Assembly (NCBI RefSeq): GCF_003254645.1
Contig: NZ_PNFD01000003.1
Location: forward strand, 186,001 to 250,000
Direction of reading: 5' to 3'
Source of the DNA: Microbacterium suaedae
GTDB lineage: Bacteria; Actinomycetota; Actinomycetes; Actinomycetales; Microbacteriaceae
DNA length: 64,000 nt
A model generated the notes under the pieces. That model ran no database searches and was not told the DNA's origin. It saw nothing but the letters and a program-made list of their open reading frames with translations. This document shows positions 1 through 8,303 of the stretch, in pieces. The position numbers were made by a program, and so were the translations under genes. Each line of letters starts with the position of its first letter. The first letter of the stretch is position 1.

Positions 1-744
1 GGCTCCGCGAACGGCCGGCAGCGTCACGACGAAGAACCGCCGGATCGCCCCCGCTCCGTCCATCGCCGCCGCCTCGTGGAGGTCGCGGCTGACGTTTCCG
101 AGGGCCGCGAGGTAGATGATCATGTAGTACCCGAGCCCCTTCCACACGGTGAGGCTGACCGCGCTGAGGATGATGAGCCACCGATCGGTGAGGAACGGCA
201 GCGGCTCCTGGATGATCGACAGCGCCTGGGCGAGCCCGTTCACGAGCCCGCGGTCGTCGAGCATGAACGTCCAGATCAGTGCGACGACCACAGCCGAGGC
301 GATGACCGGCGTATAGAACGCCGTGCGGAAGAACGTGATGCCGGGCAGCTTCTTCTCGACGAGGATCGCGATCAGCAGCGGCAGGAGCGTCAGGAGCGGC
401 AGGCACACGAGCATGAAGACGATGCTGTTCAGCAGCGCGCCGACGACCTGGTCGTCACGCAGGAGGTACGAGAAGTTCTCGAACCAGACGAACTCCTCGT
501 TTCCGCCGAGCGGCTTCGCGTTCGTGAACGCCATGCGGATCGTGTTGAGGGACGGCCAGATCGAGAACACGAGGAGCCACAGCAGCGCGGGGGCGAGCAG
601 CAGCCAGGGCGTGAATCGCCGAGTCGTGCTCGTCGGCCCGCGGCGCTGAGCGAACCGGGGAGCGACGAGGTGCGTCGTCTCCGGAGCGGACGGGCGCCCC
701 GCGGCCGGCGCCTGGCCGACCGCGGGGAGGTTGCTCACGGACAT
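1..744 (-). CDS. Carbohydrate ABC transporter permease (MalF/UgpA type), 3' end beyond window
   Basis: Inner-membrane permease of a CUT1-type sugar ABC importer; the 3' end lies outside the window. The start is the ATG at 744, 7 bases after the stop of the binding-protein gene, so the two are co-transcribed. After a polar Pro/Ser-rich N-terminus of about 40 residues, hydrophobic segments begin with PWLLLAPALLWLLVFSIWP. The EAA loop that contacts the ATPase is visible as EAAAMDGAG near residue 228, just before the left edge. A second permease probably follows outside the window, as is usual for this family, and no ATPase is seen here. The substrate is inferred from the neighbouring GH92 and EndoH-like genes as an N-glycan oligosaccharide. 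Family assignment is firm; substrate is tentative. Confidence 0.9.
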   Translation of the reverse strand, partial: MSVSNLPAVGQAPAAGRPSAPETTHLVAPRFAQRRGPTSTTRRFTPWLLLAPALLWLLVFSIWPSLNTIRMAFTNAKPLGGNEEFVWFENFSYLLRDDQVVGALLNSIVFMLVCLPLLTLLPLLIAILVEKKLPGITFFRTAFYTPVIASAVVVALIWTFMLDDRGLVNGLAQALSIIQEPLPFLTDRWLIILSAVSLTVWKGLGYYMIIYLAALGNVSRDLHEAAAMDGAGAIRRFFVVTLPAVRGA

Positions 745-751
745 GCTTCTC

Positions 752-2032
752 CTACTGGCGCGCGAGAAGGTCGTTGAGCTTCTCGACGGATGCGTCGAGC
801 GCCTCCTGGCCCGAGATGTCGCCGCGGATCGCGAGCGCGATCTGCTGATCGAGGTAGGTCTTCATCGCGTCGTTCACGATGTACGGCTGAAGAACCTCGG
901 CGGTCTCGAGCGAGGCGAATGCGGTCACGCGCGCCTCGCCGGCGGGCGTGCCGTCGGGCTCGGAGAAGTAGGGATCCTCCTCGGAGCCCAGCGTCGACGG
1001 GAACACGTTCGCGATGTGCGCGAACTCGTTCTGGTTGTCGGCGTTCGTGATGAACTCTCCGAAGGCGACGGCCGTCGCGAGCTCGTCGCTGCTCGCCGAC
1101 ACGCTCACGCCCTGCACATACAGCGGCGAGATGTTGAGCGCGGGCCCGACGACGACGTTCCCCGTGAGGCTCGGATTGTTCTTCTCGAAGTCATTGATCG
1201 ACGTCGCGGTTCCCGTCGTCCACGCCACCTTGCCCTCGGTGAAGAGCTGCGAGTTTCCGAGGTAGTCCGAGCTGAGCACGCTCGACGGCATCTCGCCGTT
1301 CGCGTACGCCTCGGCGTATCGGTCGAGGATCGCGGCCGCCTCCGGGGTGTTGAAGACGAACTCGGTGCCGTCTTCGTTCAGGATCTCGATGCCCTCGAGC
1401 GTCAAATCGCCGATGCCCGGAAGCCGGCTGTGGAGCTGCATGTCGGAGCAGTTCTCGGTCAGGATCGACGCCTGCTCGAAGAGCTCGTCGGTCGTTGTCG
1501 GCGGGTTCTCCGAATCGAGTCCGCACGCGTCGAACTGCTCGGCGTTCCAGTAGTTCACGTCCGTGCCGAGGTACCACGGGTAGCCGTAGACGCCGTCGAC
1601 GCCGGGGAACCGGAACGCCTCGACGGATCCAGCAACGTAGGTCGCCTCCATATCGGTCGACTGGCTCACGTCGTGGAGCATGTCCTGCTGCGCGAGCGGC
1701 AGCGCGAAGTCCGGCGGCAGATTGACGACGTCGGGAAGCGTGCCGGTCGATGCCTGCGACAGCACCTTCTCGGAGTAGCCGTCGCCCGGCTGGTCGATAA
1801 GCTCGACGCTGGCCCCCGGGTACTCGTCCTCGAAGGCGGCGATCGCCTCGTCGAGGTACTCCTGATAGGTGGGCGTGAGCGACCAGGTCTGGAAGCTGAT
1901 GCTGCCGTCGACGTCGCCGGAGGCGTCGGCACCGTCTGCGGGTGCCGATGACGAGCAGCTCGCCAACAGAGCCGCGCCGGCGAGCATGCCGAGTCCCGCG
2001 AGGAGCGGGGTGCGTGTGAACTTCATGGTCAT
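752..2032 (-). CDS. Sugar ABC transporter substrate-binding lipoprotein
   Basis: Extracytoplasmic solute-binding protein (SBP_bac_1 type, about 426 residues) that delivers sugar to the permease encoded next to it. The N-terminus has a lipoprotein signal with lipobox LLASC and then a Ser/Ala/Asp-rich linker. The mature part starts with ISFQTWSLTPTYQEYLDEAI and carries the family-typical helix AIAAFEDEYPGASVELID. The ATG at 2032 is 4 bases after AAGGAG; an in-frame ATG at 2026 is an equally reasonable start, and further-upstream codons lack an RBS. The gene reads away from lacI, and its promoter has a TTGACT -35 box overlapping an operator-like palindrome at 2115-2130, consistent with LacI repression. 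The sugar is inferred from context as an N-glycan fragment. Confidence 0.92.
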   Translation of the reverse strand: MTMKFTRTPLLAGLGMLAGAALLASCSSSAPADGADASGDVDGSISFQTWSLTPTYQEYLDEAIAAFEDEYPGASVELIDQPGDGYSEKVLSQASTGTLPDVVNLPPDFALPLAQQDMLHDVSQSTDMEATYVAGSVEAFRFPGVDGVYGYPWYLGTDVNYWNAEQFDACGLDSENPPTTTDELFEQASILTENCSDMQLHSRLPGIGDLTLEGIEILNEDGTEFVFNTPEAAAILDRYAEAYANGEMPSSVLSSDYLGNSQLFTEGKVAWTTGTATSINDFEKNNPSLTGNVVVGPALNISPLYVQGVSVSASSDELATAVAFGEFITNADNQNEFAHIANVFPSTLGSEEDPYFSEPDGTPAGEARVTAFASLETAEVLQPYIVNDAMKTYLDQQIALAIRGDISGQEALDASVEKLNDLLARQ

Positions 2033-2114
2033 GCAACTCCTTCGTGTGCAGTGGGATCGCGCCTCCGACATCCGCGATGCTGGCGTCGGCGAGGCGACGG
2101 CCCTATAGTGAGAG

Positions 2115-2130
2115 ACTAAACCGGGTAAGT
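2115..2130. promoter_or_regulatory. LacI-type operator 1 (binding-protein promoter)
   Basis: The 16-mer ACTAAACCGGGTAAGT is an imperfect palindrome centred on CC/GG, as in LacI-family operators. Its right end overlaps a TTGACT -35 hexamer on the minus strand (2128-2133), so bound protein would block transcription of the binding-protein/permease genes. Related sites occur at 2140, 6415 and 7552. Confidence 0.6.
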
Positions 2131-2139
2131 CAATACCGG

Positions 2140-2155
2140 AGTTAACCGGTTGAGG
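2140..2155. promoter_or_regulatory. LacI-type operator 2 (upstream of lacI)
   Basis: AGTTAACCGGTTGAGG contains TTAACCGGTTGA, a nearly perfect dyad, centred 25 bp from operator 1. It lies 17 bases before the lacI start codon and overlaps the lacI leader, which suggests autoregulation or cooperative binding with site 1. Inferred from sequence only. Confidence 0.55.
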
Positions 2156-2172
2156 AAAGTCGGAGGAACACG

Positions 2173-3204
2173 ATGGAGAGTCACCGCAAGCGCGCCACGC
2201 TCAACGACATCGCGCGCCGCCTCGGCGTCTCGAAGGCAGCGGTGTCCTTCGCGCTGAACGACCGTCCGGGCGTGAGCAGCGAGCTTCGTGCCCGCGTGCT
2301 CGAGACTGCGGCCGAGATGAACTATCGACCGAACTCCGCAGCGCTCGCGCTCGGGAGCTCGCGCGTCGACGTCATCGGCCTCGTGATCAACCGCCCCGCA
2401 CGAACGCTCGGAACCGAGGCGTTCTTCCCCGAGCTCATCGCCGGGATCCAGGCGGGGCTCACTGCCACCCACACCGGTCTCCAGACCCTCGTCGTCTCGT
2501 CCCTCGAGGAGGAACTCGCGGCCTACGACGCCTGGCAGTCCGCGCACCGGGTCGACGGCGTGGTCCTCGTCGACCCGCGACGCCAGGACGCACGGGTCGC
2601 GCGCCTCGCCGAGCTCGGCCTTCCCGCCGTGCAGATCGGCAGCCACCCCAGCGCCGACCCCTCCGTTCCGAGCGTGTGGATCGACGACCACGCCGTCGCC
2701 ACGGCGCTCTTCGCGCAGCTCTTCGAACTCGGCCACCGGCGCATCACGCACGTAATGGGTCGACTCGAGTTCGAGCACACCGAGCTGCGCCGACACGCTC
2801 TCCGCGAGTGCGCGGAGGCGTACGAGGACGCGATGCCCGATTCGGTCGAGACCGACTACTCGGCACAGCAGGCGGCGCAGGCCACGCGGGATCTCCTCGC
2901 CCGCGACGATCGTCCGACAGCGATCGTGTACGACAACGACGTCATGGCCCTCGCGGGGCTCCGCGCCGCGGACGAGCTCGGGATCGACGTGCCCGGCGAT
3001 CTCTCCCTCGCGAGCTTCGACGACTCGGTCGCGATGCAGCTCGTGCGCCCCTCGATCACCGCGCTCACGCGCGACACCTACGCCCTCGGCGAGCTCGCGG
3101 CGCGCACCCTCATGAGGCGCATCGATCAGGATGCCCCCGTGCCGTCGACCGCGGCGCTCGCGCCGACCCTCTCGATCCGCGAGAGCACGGCAGCCGTGCG
3201 CTGA
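2173..3204 (+). CDS. LacI family transcriptional regulator
   Basis: DNA-binding sugar-responsive regulator of 343 residues, a typical length for the family. The N-terminal helix-turn-helix reads LNDIARRLGVSKAAVSFALN, followed by the hinge helix NYRPNSAALAL. The rest is a periplasmic-binding-protein fold with FPELIAGIQAGL early and the C-terminal FDDSVAMQLVRPSITALTRD stretch. GAGGAACACG precedes the ATG, so this gene has a normal leader. It is divergent from the sugar-transport genes and convergent with the GH92 gene, and four similar palindromes in this locus are its likely operators. The inducer is unknown; a mannose-containing oligosaccharide is inferred from the neighbouring enzymes. Confidence 0.92.
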   Translation: MESHRKRATLNDIARRLGVSKAAVSFALNDRPGVSSELRARVLETAAEMNYRPNSAALALGSSRVDVIGLVINRPARTLGTEAFFPELIAGIQAGLTATHTGLQTLVVSSLEEELAAYDAWQSAHRVDGVVLVDPRRQDARVARLAELGLPAVQIGSHPSADPSVPSVWIDDHAVATALFAQLFELGHRRITHVMGRLEFEHTELRRHALRECAEAYEDAMPDSVETDYSAQQAAQATRDLLARDDRPTAIVYDNDVMALAGLRAADELGIDVPGDLSLASFDDSVAMQLVRPSITALTRDTYALGELAARTLMRRIDQDAPVPSTAALAPTLSIRESTAAVR

Positions 3205-3275
3205 CGAGATCCCGACTGGCCCGAAAGCGTGCCGTCACGGCAGCCTTCTCGAGGACTCTCACGCGATCCGCCCCG

Positions 3276-6200
3276 TCAGACGAACGCCTCGACCTGGGCG
3301 AGAAACACGGGCCCCTCGGCGATGAACCGGATGGTGGCGAGCGCCACACCACGATGCTCCCGGATCCGAAAGGGCCGCGTCTGACCCGGATCGGCGAAGG
3401 TCTCGTCGCGAGCATCGAGCGAGACCGCGCGCCCGTCTGTCGTCACACCTTCCACGCGCCAGCGGGCGACGACAGCCTCAACCGGACGCGCCGGGAAGGG
3501 CGCGGGTCCACCCGCAAGGGTGACGGTGTACATGCCGACCGCGCCCGGGGCGGCGAGCGCGAGCTCGACCGCGTCTCCCGCCGTGAGCTCGCGCACCGTC
3601 TCCGCCGTATCGTCCGTGACCGTCCCCGGAACCGTCGCCAGCAGATCGCGCGCCGGCGCGGCGACGCCGAACTCGCGCGAGAAGGACGAAGGACGCGATC
3701 CTCCCGCCCAGCCGACCGGCTCGTCGGAGAGTTCGAAGTCGATCCGGCGGGCACGGCGGATCACCTCTGGCGGTACGGAGATCCGGCTCCAGGGATCCCC
3801 GTCGATCCGGACCCCGCGAATGTGCGGCGCCCCCGCGTTCTCGGCCGCGATGACGAGCGGATCCGCGCGCCCCTCGATCCGGAGATCCACCCGGGGAAGG
3901 AGGGGCGGCGAGAGGACGAGCTCGCCCGAGCCGGGAACGAGCGGGTACAGGCCGAGCACCGAGAAGAGATACCAGGCCGACATCTCACCGTTGTCTTCAT
4001 CGCCCGGATACCCCTGCCCGATCTCGGATCCGGCGAAGAGCCGATCGCGCGCCTCCACGACGAGACGGTGCGCGTCGTCGTGTCGCCCCGCAAAGCAGTA
4101 CATGAAGGGGATGTGATGGGCTGGCTGGTTCGACAGGCCGAGCATCCCCATCCGCACATCGCGGGCTTCCGACATCTCGTGGATGACGAATCCGTAGGAT
4201 CCGACATTCGCCGGATCGGCCGTCTCGGACGCCCCAAAGAAGGCGTCGAGCTTCGCTCCGAGCGCCTCCTCGCCCCCGTGGAGGTCGGCGAGGCCAGCCC
4301 CGTCGTGCGGCGCCGTAAAGGCCGTCCCCCAGGCGTTGGTCTCGGTGTAGTCGTGCCCCCATTCGGCGGGGTCGAAGTCGTTGTCGGCGACCCGCCACAC
4401 ACCATCCGGGCGGCGCCCGAGGAAGAACCCGAGCCGCGGATGGAACACGTCCCGGTACGACAGGGCGCGGCGCGCGAGGTATTCAGACTCCGTCTCGAGC
4501 CGCTCGCGCCGGTCCGGATCAACCGCGTCATCCGCAAGGGAGCGCGCGAGCCGCGCCGCCGATGCGTCGTTGATCGCGTTGTCGAGGGTCCACGAGAGCC
4601 CCTCGTGGGTATCGGTGTCGACGTATCCACGGAAGCGCGCGGATCCGAGGCCCTTGCGGCCGACGCGCGGATCGGACGCCGGCACCGTCGCGTGGCGCAG
4701 CGCCGACGCGTACGCCTCCTCGCGGCGCAGGGGAACCCCCTGTGCGGCGAGCCCCGCGAAGACCGTGTCGCTCGTCGTCCCCGTCATGCAGTCGACGGGG
4801 CCGGGCGCGCTCCATCTCGCCACCCAGCCCGCGTCGGCGGCGTGCTGCACGAAGCCGTCGGCGAGGGCGCCGGCCGTGGGCGGCGCGAGCAGGCCGAGCA
4901 GTGGCCACGCCGTCCGGTATGTGTCCCAGAAGCCGTTGTTGGCGCTGTACCGCCCTCCGCGGACGTCGCCGCCGACGGGGCTGCGATAGCGGCGGCCATC
5001 CGTCGCGGGCTCGTCGTGGGCGATCGGGGAGGAAAAGACGCGCGTGAGCGATCCGGCGATCGAGCGCATCACGTCGGCCGGCACGGCGTCGGGATCGGGG
5101 ATCTCGATCCGGCCGAGCGCGGAGCGCCATGCGTCGGCCGCGCCGCTCAGCAGGGCGTCGATTCGGCCGTCGGCCCGCGCCGCTCCCGGCAGATCTTGCT
5201 GCCCGCGAGTCTCGGCGCACCGCCCGACCGCGTTTCGCCGCGCCTGCTCGGCATCGATCGTCGAGACACCCACGACGATGTCCGCGTGGTCGACCGCGAT
5301 CCGCACGGATCCGCGGAGCTTCCCGTCGACATGCGTGAGGTCGACGAGCTCCGGGTTCGGGACCACGGCGTGCACGTGATGGTCGGGCCCCTCCCCCGCA
5401 TCCCGCAGACGGACGTCGAGGTGGAGCACTTCGTCCTCGACTGCCCACCGCGCGGAGACCGCCTCGCCGAGGTGGTCGACGACGACCGAGAGCGTCCCGG
5501 TGTCGGAGCGGAACCGCATCCCGACGACGTGATCGCCGGCGGTGATGAGGGCCTCGATCCGGCCGTCCGCCCCTCCGAGTTCGACCCGATACGCATCGGG
5601 CCCCGCGTGCTCGCCCGCGCGCTCGAAGGCCAAGGCGCGCGCCTCCCTGTCGATGTCGGGCCGCGCCAGCGGGCTCGGCATGAGCTGGAAGACGCCGCGG
5701 TCGCCGATCCAGGGGCTCGGGATCCGGCTCGTCGCGAAGGCCTGCAGCGCCGGGCGGGCCATCTGGAAGCGGTACGGCCAGTTGCCGGCCGAGGCGTCGG
5801 TCATCGGCAGCGCGAAGACACCGCCATGCGGGAGACCGGCGACGGGCGCCGTGTTGCCCCGGGAGAAGCGATCGGAGGAGTGCGTGCCGCGGCGCGTATC
5901 GACCCATCCCAGAAGGTCTGCGGGGCGCGGCGGCGCCGGACGGACGGTGACGTCGCCGAGGAACACCTCGACGGCTTCGTCTGCACGCCACGCGGCGCGC
6001 ACTCCGCGGATCCGCCTCCCCTCGAACGCGGTGAGGTCGACGATGCGGCGGTTCCACTGGTCGACCCAGAGCCGCTTCGCGTCTGCCTGCGCCTCGGGAG
6101 CCACCGCCGTTCCGTGCTGATCGGATCCGCCGGCGCTCAGGACGGATCCGTCGTCGAACACGACGTCGACCGCGAAGGCCGTGGACGCCCAGCGGTCCGC

Positions 6201-6398
6201 GATGCCGGCGACGGGCAGGATGTCGCAGACCAGCTCATCGCCGGCCTCGACGAGGACGCCCTCGAGACCCGGGATCGCGACGGTGCCGGCACCGGGCGGG
6301 AGCTGGAGCCGCAGGCAGCGCTCGGGATCCGGTTCGGCGGTGGCGGCCGGAGCGAACGCGGGCACGCCTCTCGTGAGGGAAGGCGACGAGGACGACAC
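3276..6398 (-). CDS. GH92 family alpha-1,2-mannosidase, cytoplasmic form
   Basis: Large glycoside hydrolase (1040 residues) of family GH92, exo-acting calcium-dependent mannosidases that trim alpha-linked mannose. The family signatures are clear: GYPGDEDNGEMSAWYLFSVLG near residue 800 holds the general-base aspartates, YTETNAW near 686 holds the likely general-acid glutamate, and LSNQPAHHIPFMYCFAG is the conserved sugar-binding stretch. An N-terminal beta-sandwich precedes the (alpha/alpha)6 barrel. There is no signal peptide, unlike many GH92 enzymes, so I infer that it works on imported oligosaccharides. The start is GTG at 6398. It may be leaderless: TTGACT (6428-6433), an 18-nt spacer, AACGAT and 6 nt precede GTG. 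A LacI-type operator lies in that promoter. Specific linkage cannot be read from the sequence. Confidence 0.9.
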   Translation of the reverse strand: MSSSSPSLTRGVPAFAPAATAEPDPERCLRLQLPPGAGTVAIPGLEGVLVEAGDELVCDILPVAGIADRWASTAFAVDVVFDDGSVLSAGGSDQHGTAVAPEAQADAKRLWVDQWNRRIVDLTAFEGRRIRGVRAAWRADEAVEVFLGDVTVRPAPPRPADLLGWVDTRRGTHSSDRFSRGNTAPVAGLPHGGVFALPMTDASAGNWPYRFQMARPALQAFATSRIPSPWIGDRGVFQLMPSPLARPDIDREARALAFERAGEHAGPDAYRVELGGADGRIEALITAGDHVVGMRFRSDTGTLSVVVDHLGEAVSARWAVEDEVLHLDVRLRDAGEGPDHHVHAVVPNPELVDLTHVDGKLRGSVRIAVDHADIVVGVSTIDAEQARRNAVGRCAETRGQQDLPGAARADGRIDALLSGAADAWRSALGRIEIPDPDAVPADVMRSIAGSLTRVFSSPIAHDEPATDGRRYRSPVGGDVRGGRYSANNGFWDTYRTAWPLLGLLAPPTAGALADGFVQHAADAGWVARWSAPGPVDCMTGTTSDTVFAGLAAQGVPLRREEAYASALRHATVPASDPRVGRKGLGSARFRGYVDTDTHEGLSWTLDNAINDASAARLARSLADDAVDPDRRERLETESEYLARRALSYRDVFHPRLGFFLGRRPDGVWRVADNDFDPAEWGHDYTETNAWGTAFTAPHDGAGLADLHGGEEALGAKLDAFFGASETADPANVGSYGFVIHEMSEARDVRMGMLGLSNQPAHHIPFMYCFAGRHDDAHRLVVEARDRLFAGSEIGQGYPGDEDNGEMSAWYLFSVLGLYPLVPGSGELVLSPPLLPRVDLRIEGRADPLVIAAENAGAPHIRGVRIDGDPWSRISVPPEVIRRARRIDFELSDEPVGWAGGSRPSSFSREFGVAAPARDLLATVPGTVTDDTAETVRELTAGDAVELALAAPGAVGMYTVTLAGGPAPFPARPVEAVVARWRVEGVTTDGRAVSLDARDETFADPGQTRPFRIREHRGVALATIRFIAEGPVFLAQVEAFV

Positions 6399-6414
6399 GC
6401 GATGATCGTTCCGA

Positions 6415-6430
6415 ACTGAACCGCTTTAGT
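6415..6430. promoter_or_regulatory. LacI-type operator 3 (GH92 promoter)
   Basis: ACTGAACCGCTTTAGT matches the palindromic pattern of the sites at 2115 and 7552 (6 of 8 positions pair). The right end again overlaps a TTGACT -35 box (6428-6433) reading toward the GH92 gene. Confidence 0.55.
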
Positions 6431-6459
6431 CAAGCGGTGCCCACTCCACCCGCACACAC

Positions 6460-6504
6460 GACGCTCCCCGACCACTCTCTCGAGCGGAGTGGTCGGGGAG
6501 CGTC
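6460..6504 (-). terminator. Hairpin terminator after the EndoH-like gene
   Basis: Perfect 18-bp inverted repeat (6460-6477 with 6487-6504) around a 9-nt loop, 20 bases past the stop codon of the endoglycosidase gene. There is no T-tract, as is common in high-GC actinobacteria. Confidence 0.75.
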
Positions 6505-6523
6505 ACATGAACCGGACCGGCCG

Positions 6524-7492
6524 TCAGCCCACGTAGACCGTCTCCTGACCGCTCAGCTCCCGCGTGAACGACGAGAAGTACGCGCTGTGGTCACCCGCTG
6601 TGAGGTTGTAGGTGACGTAGACGCCGTACCCGTCGTCGACGGTGCGTTCCGCGAGCGACGCCGCCGCGGCCGCGGAGGTGCGGGTGAGATCGACCGCGGC
6701 CGCGCCGAGATCCGACCGATCGACCGTCGGGAACTGCGGCGGGTTGTACTGGCCGTAGTAGGGGTTCCAGATGTAGTCGATCTTGTCGATCGTCGCCGCA
6801 GGCGCGTTCTTGAGCGTCGCGGCGGTCGCCCCGATGTCGTACAGCGAGATGATGCTGTGCGGGGGAAGCTCCGCATCGAGCGCGTCGACCAACCACGCCG
6901 CCGAATCTGCGTTCGCCGGGGGCACGTCACCAGATCCGTACTGCACCCATTCGTCATCGATGTCGACGCCGTCGAGCCCATATGTCTCGACGACCTCGGC
7001 GACGTCGGCGGCGAACGCCTCGGCGGCGGCCTGCGACGGGAAGTTCGCGAAGCCGGAGGCATCGTGGTTGCCAAGAAGGGACAGCGTCACCTTGATCCCC
7101 TTGTCCTGCAGGGGCCGGATCTGCGTCGCCGCATCGTCGAGCGTCGCCTGCACCTGATCGTTGAGGTGCAGGTACGCATCGCCCGCCTCATCGGTGTTGA
7201 TGTTCGCGGCGAAGATGATCGCGACATCGAGGGCGTTCGAGCCATCCTCGAGCTCATAGTCACCGGCGAGACGCAGCTCGTTGCTGTTCACCTCGACGTA
7301 CGCGACCGTCAGCGGGTCGTCGTTTCCCGTCGCGGCGAAGGCGCGCTCGGAGGCCTGGTCGGCCGGTACACCCGGGAATCCCGGTGCGGCCGCGGCCGGC
7401 GCACCTATCGCGGCGACCGCGCCCATGGCGGCGACCGCGGCGGCGATGAGCGTGCGGCGGGCGCGCAGAGGGAAGCTCGTGGTTCTGGACAT
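6524..7492 (-). CDS. Secreted endo-beta-N-acetylglucosaminidase, GH18, EndoH-like
   Basis: Extracellular endoglycosidase expected to cut the chitobiose core of high-mannose N-glycans and release the oligosaccharide. The 322-residue precursor has a Sec signal peptide (RRTLIAAAVAAMGAVAAIGA, cleavage after an Ala-rich stretch). The mature region closely follows the Streptomyces EndoH sequence as I remember it: YVEVNSNELRLAGDYELEDG, IFAANINTD, IRPLQDKGIKVTLSLLGNH, NFPSQAAAEAFA, and the GH18 catalytic motif DGVDIDDEW near residue 175 with the essential Asp and Glu intact. IWNPYYGQYNPP and GYGVYVTYNLTAGD also match. The gene is monocistronic, with a hairpin terminator downstream and a LacI-type operator at its promoter. 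Function is well supported by family; preferred glycan type is inferred. Confidence 0.92.
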   Translation of the reverse strand: MSRTTSFPLRARRTLIAAAVAAMGAVAAIGAPAAAAPGFPGVPADQASERAFAATGNDDPLTVAYVEVNSNELRLAGDYELEDGSNALDVAIIFAANINTDEAGDAYLHLNDQVQATLDDAATQIRPLQDKGIKVTLSLLGNHDASGFANFPSQAAAEAFAADVAEVVETYGLDGVDIDDEWVQYGSGDVPPANADSAAWLVDALDAELPPHSIISLYDIGATAATLKNAPAATIDKIDYIWNPYYGQYNPPQFPTVDRSDLGAAAVDLTRTSAAAAASLAERTVDDGYGVYVTYNLTAGDHSAYFSSFTRELSGQETVYVG

Positions 7493-7551
7493 CTGATCTC
7501 CTCTTCGAGTTCATGGCCGACGGGCCGCCGGACCACAGCGAACGCAACCGG

Positions 7552-7567
7552 ACTTAATCGGGTAAGT
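7552..7567. promoter_or_regulatory. LacI-type operator 4 (endoglycosidase promoter)
   Basis: ACTTAATCGGGTAAGT shares GGGTAAGT with site 1 and has a TTGACT -35 hexamer (7565-7570, minus strand) overlapping its end, the same geometry as the other two catabolic promoters. Confidence 0.6.
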
Positions 7568-7638
7568 CAAGGGTGTGAGCTCCCGGCATCTGTGGCGAGG
7601 CGACGGGAACGCCCGGCGCCCCGCCCTATCCTTTCCGG

Positions 7639-8277
7639 ATGGCCACGATCCTCCTCACCGGCTTCGAGCCTTTCGGCGACGACGCACGCAACCCCTCCGG
7701 CGAGGCGGTCACCGAGATCAGCCGGCGGTGGGGCGGGAACGATCACCTCGTCACCGCCGTGCTCCCCGTCGCCTTCGACGAGGCCGCCGCGGCCCTGCGG
7801 GCGCTCATCGCCGCGTACGCTCCGGATATCGTGATCGCGACGGGCCTCGCGGGCGGTCGCACGCGCGTCACGCCGGAGCGCGTCGCGATCAATCTGCGCG
7901 ATGCGCGGATTCCCGACAACTCGGGAGCCGTGCCGATCGATGAACCGTGCGTCGAAGGCGGGCCATCCGCGCACTTCGCCACGCTCCCCGTGAAGGCGAT
8001 CGCCCGCGCGATCGACGGATCCGGGATCCCCTCAGCCGTGTCGCACACGGCCGGCACCTTCGTCTGCAATCACGTCATGTACGTCGCCCTCGACGAGGCC
8101 GCGCAGCGCCCGGGGATGCGGGCGGGGTTCGTCCACGTGCCGTGGTCCGATGAGACGGCACCCGGCGGCGCGCCGTCGCTGCCTTCCGCGGCACTCGTGC
8201 GCGCGCTCGAACTCGCCGTGCGCACGACGCTCGCGCACGCCCGCGACGTCGACGTCTCGGCCGGCACGCTGCACTGA
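7639..8277 (+). CDS. pcp: Pyroglutamyl-peptidase I (peptidase C15)
   Basis: Cytoplasmic cysteine peptidase that removes N-terminal pyroglutamate from peptides. The 212-residue length fits the family. The start MATILLTGFEPFGDDARNPSGEA is the C15 signature, and the catalytic cysteine sits in SHTAGTFVCNHVMY with the catalytic histidine in GFVHVPW. The ATG at 7639 follows a TATCCT -10-like hexamer (7627-7632) by only 6 bases, so the transcript may be leaderless; no RBS is visible. It converges on the thioesterase gene, and an imperfect hairpin overlaps both stop codons. No functional link to the glycan locus is evident. Confidence 0.95.
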   Translation: MATILLTGFEPFGDDARNPSGEAVTEISRRWGGNDHLVTAVLPVAFDEAAAALRALIAAYAPDIVIATGLAGGRTRVTPERVAINLRDARIPDNSGAVPIDEPCVEGGPSAHFATLPVKAIARAIDGSGIPSAVSHTAGTFVCNHVMYVALDEAAQRPGMRAGFVHVPWSDETAPGGAPSLPSAALVRALELAVRTTLAHARDVDVSAGTLH

Positions 8278-8303
8278 GCCCGGCCGCACCCGGGGCCGCT
8301 CAG
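8274..8303. terminator. Bidirectional hairpin between convergent genes
   Basis: CTGAGC at 8274 pairs with GCTCAG at 8298, with further GC pairing inside. It covers both stop codons of the convergent pcp and thioesterase genes, so it may terminate both transcripts. The inner pairing is imperfect. Confidence 0.45.

Noticed and set aside
2676..6419. Long open frame of more than 1200 codons on the plus strand
   Set aside because: It lies antisense to the GH92 gene and is Arg/Pro-rich; it comes from GC-skewed codon use and shows no known motif.
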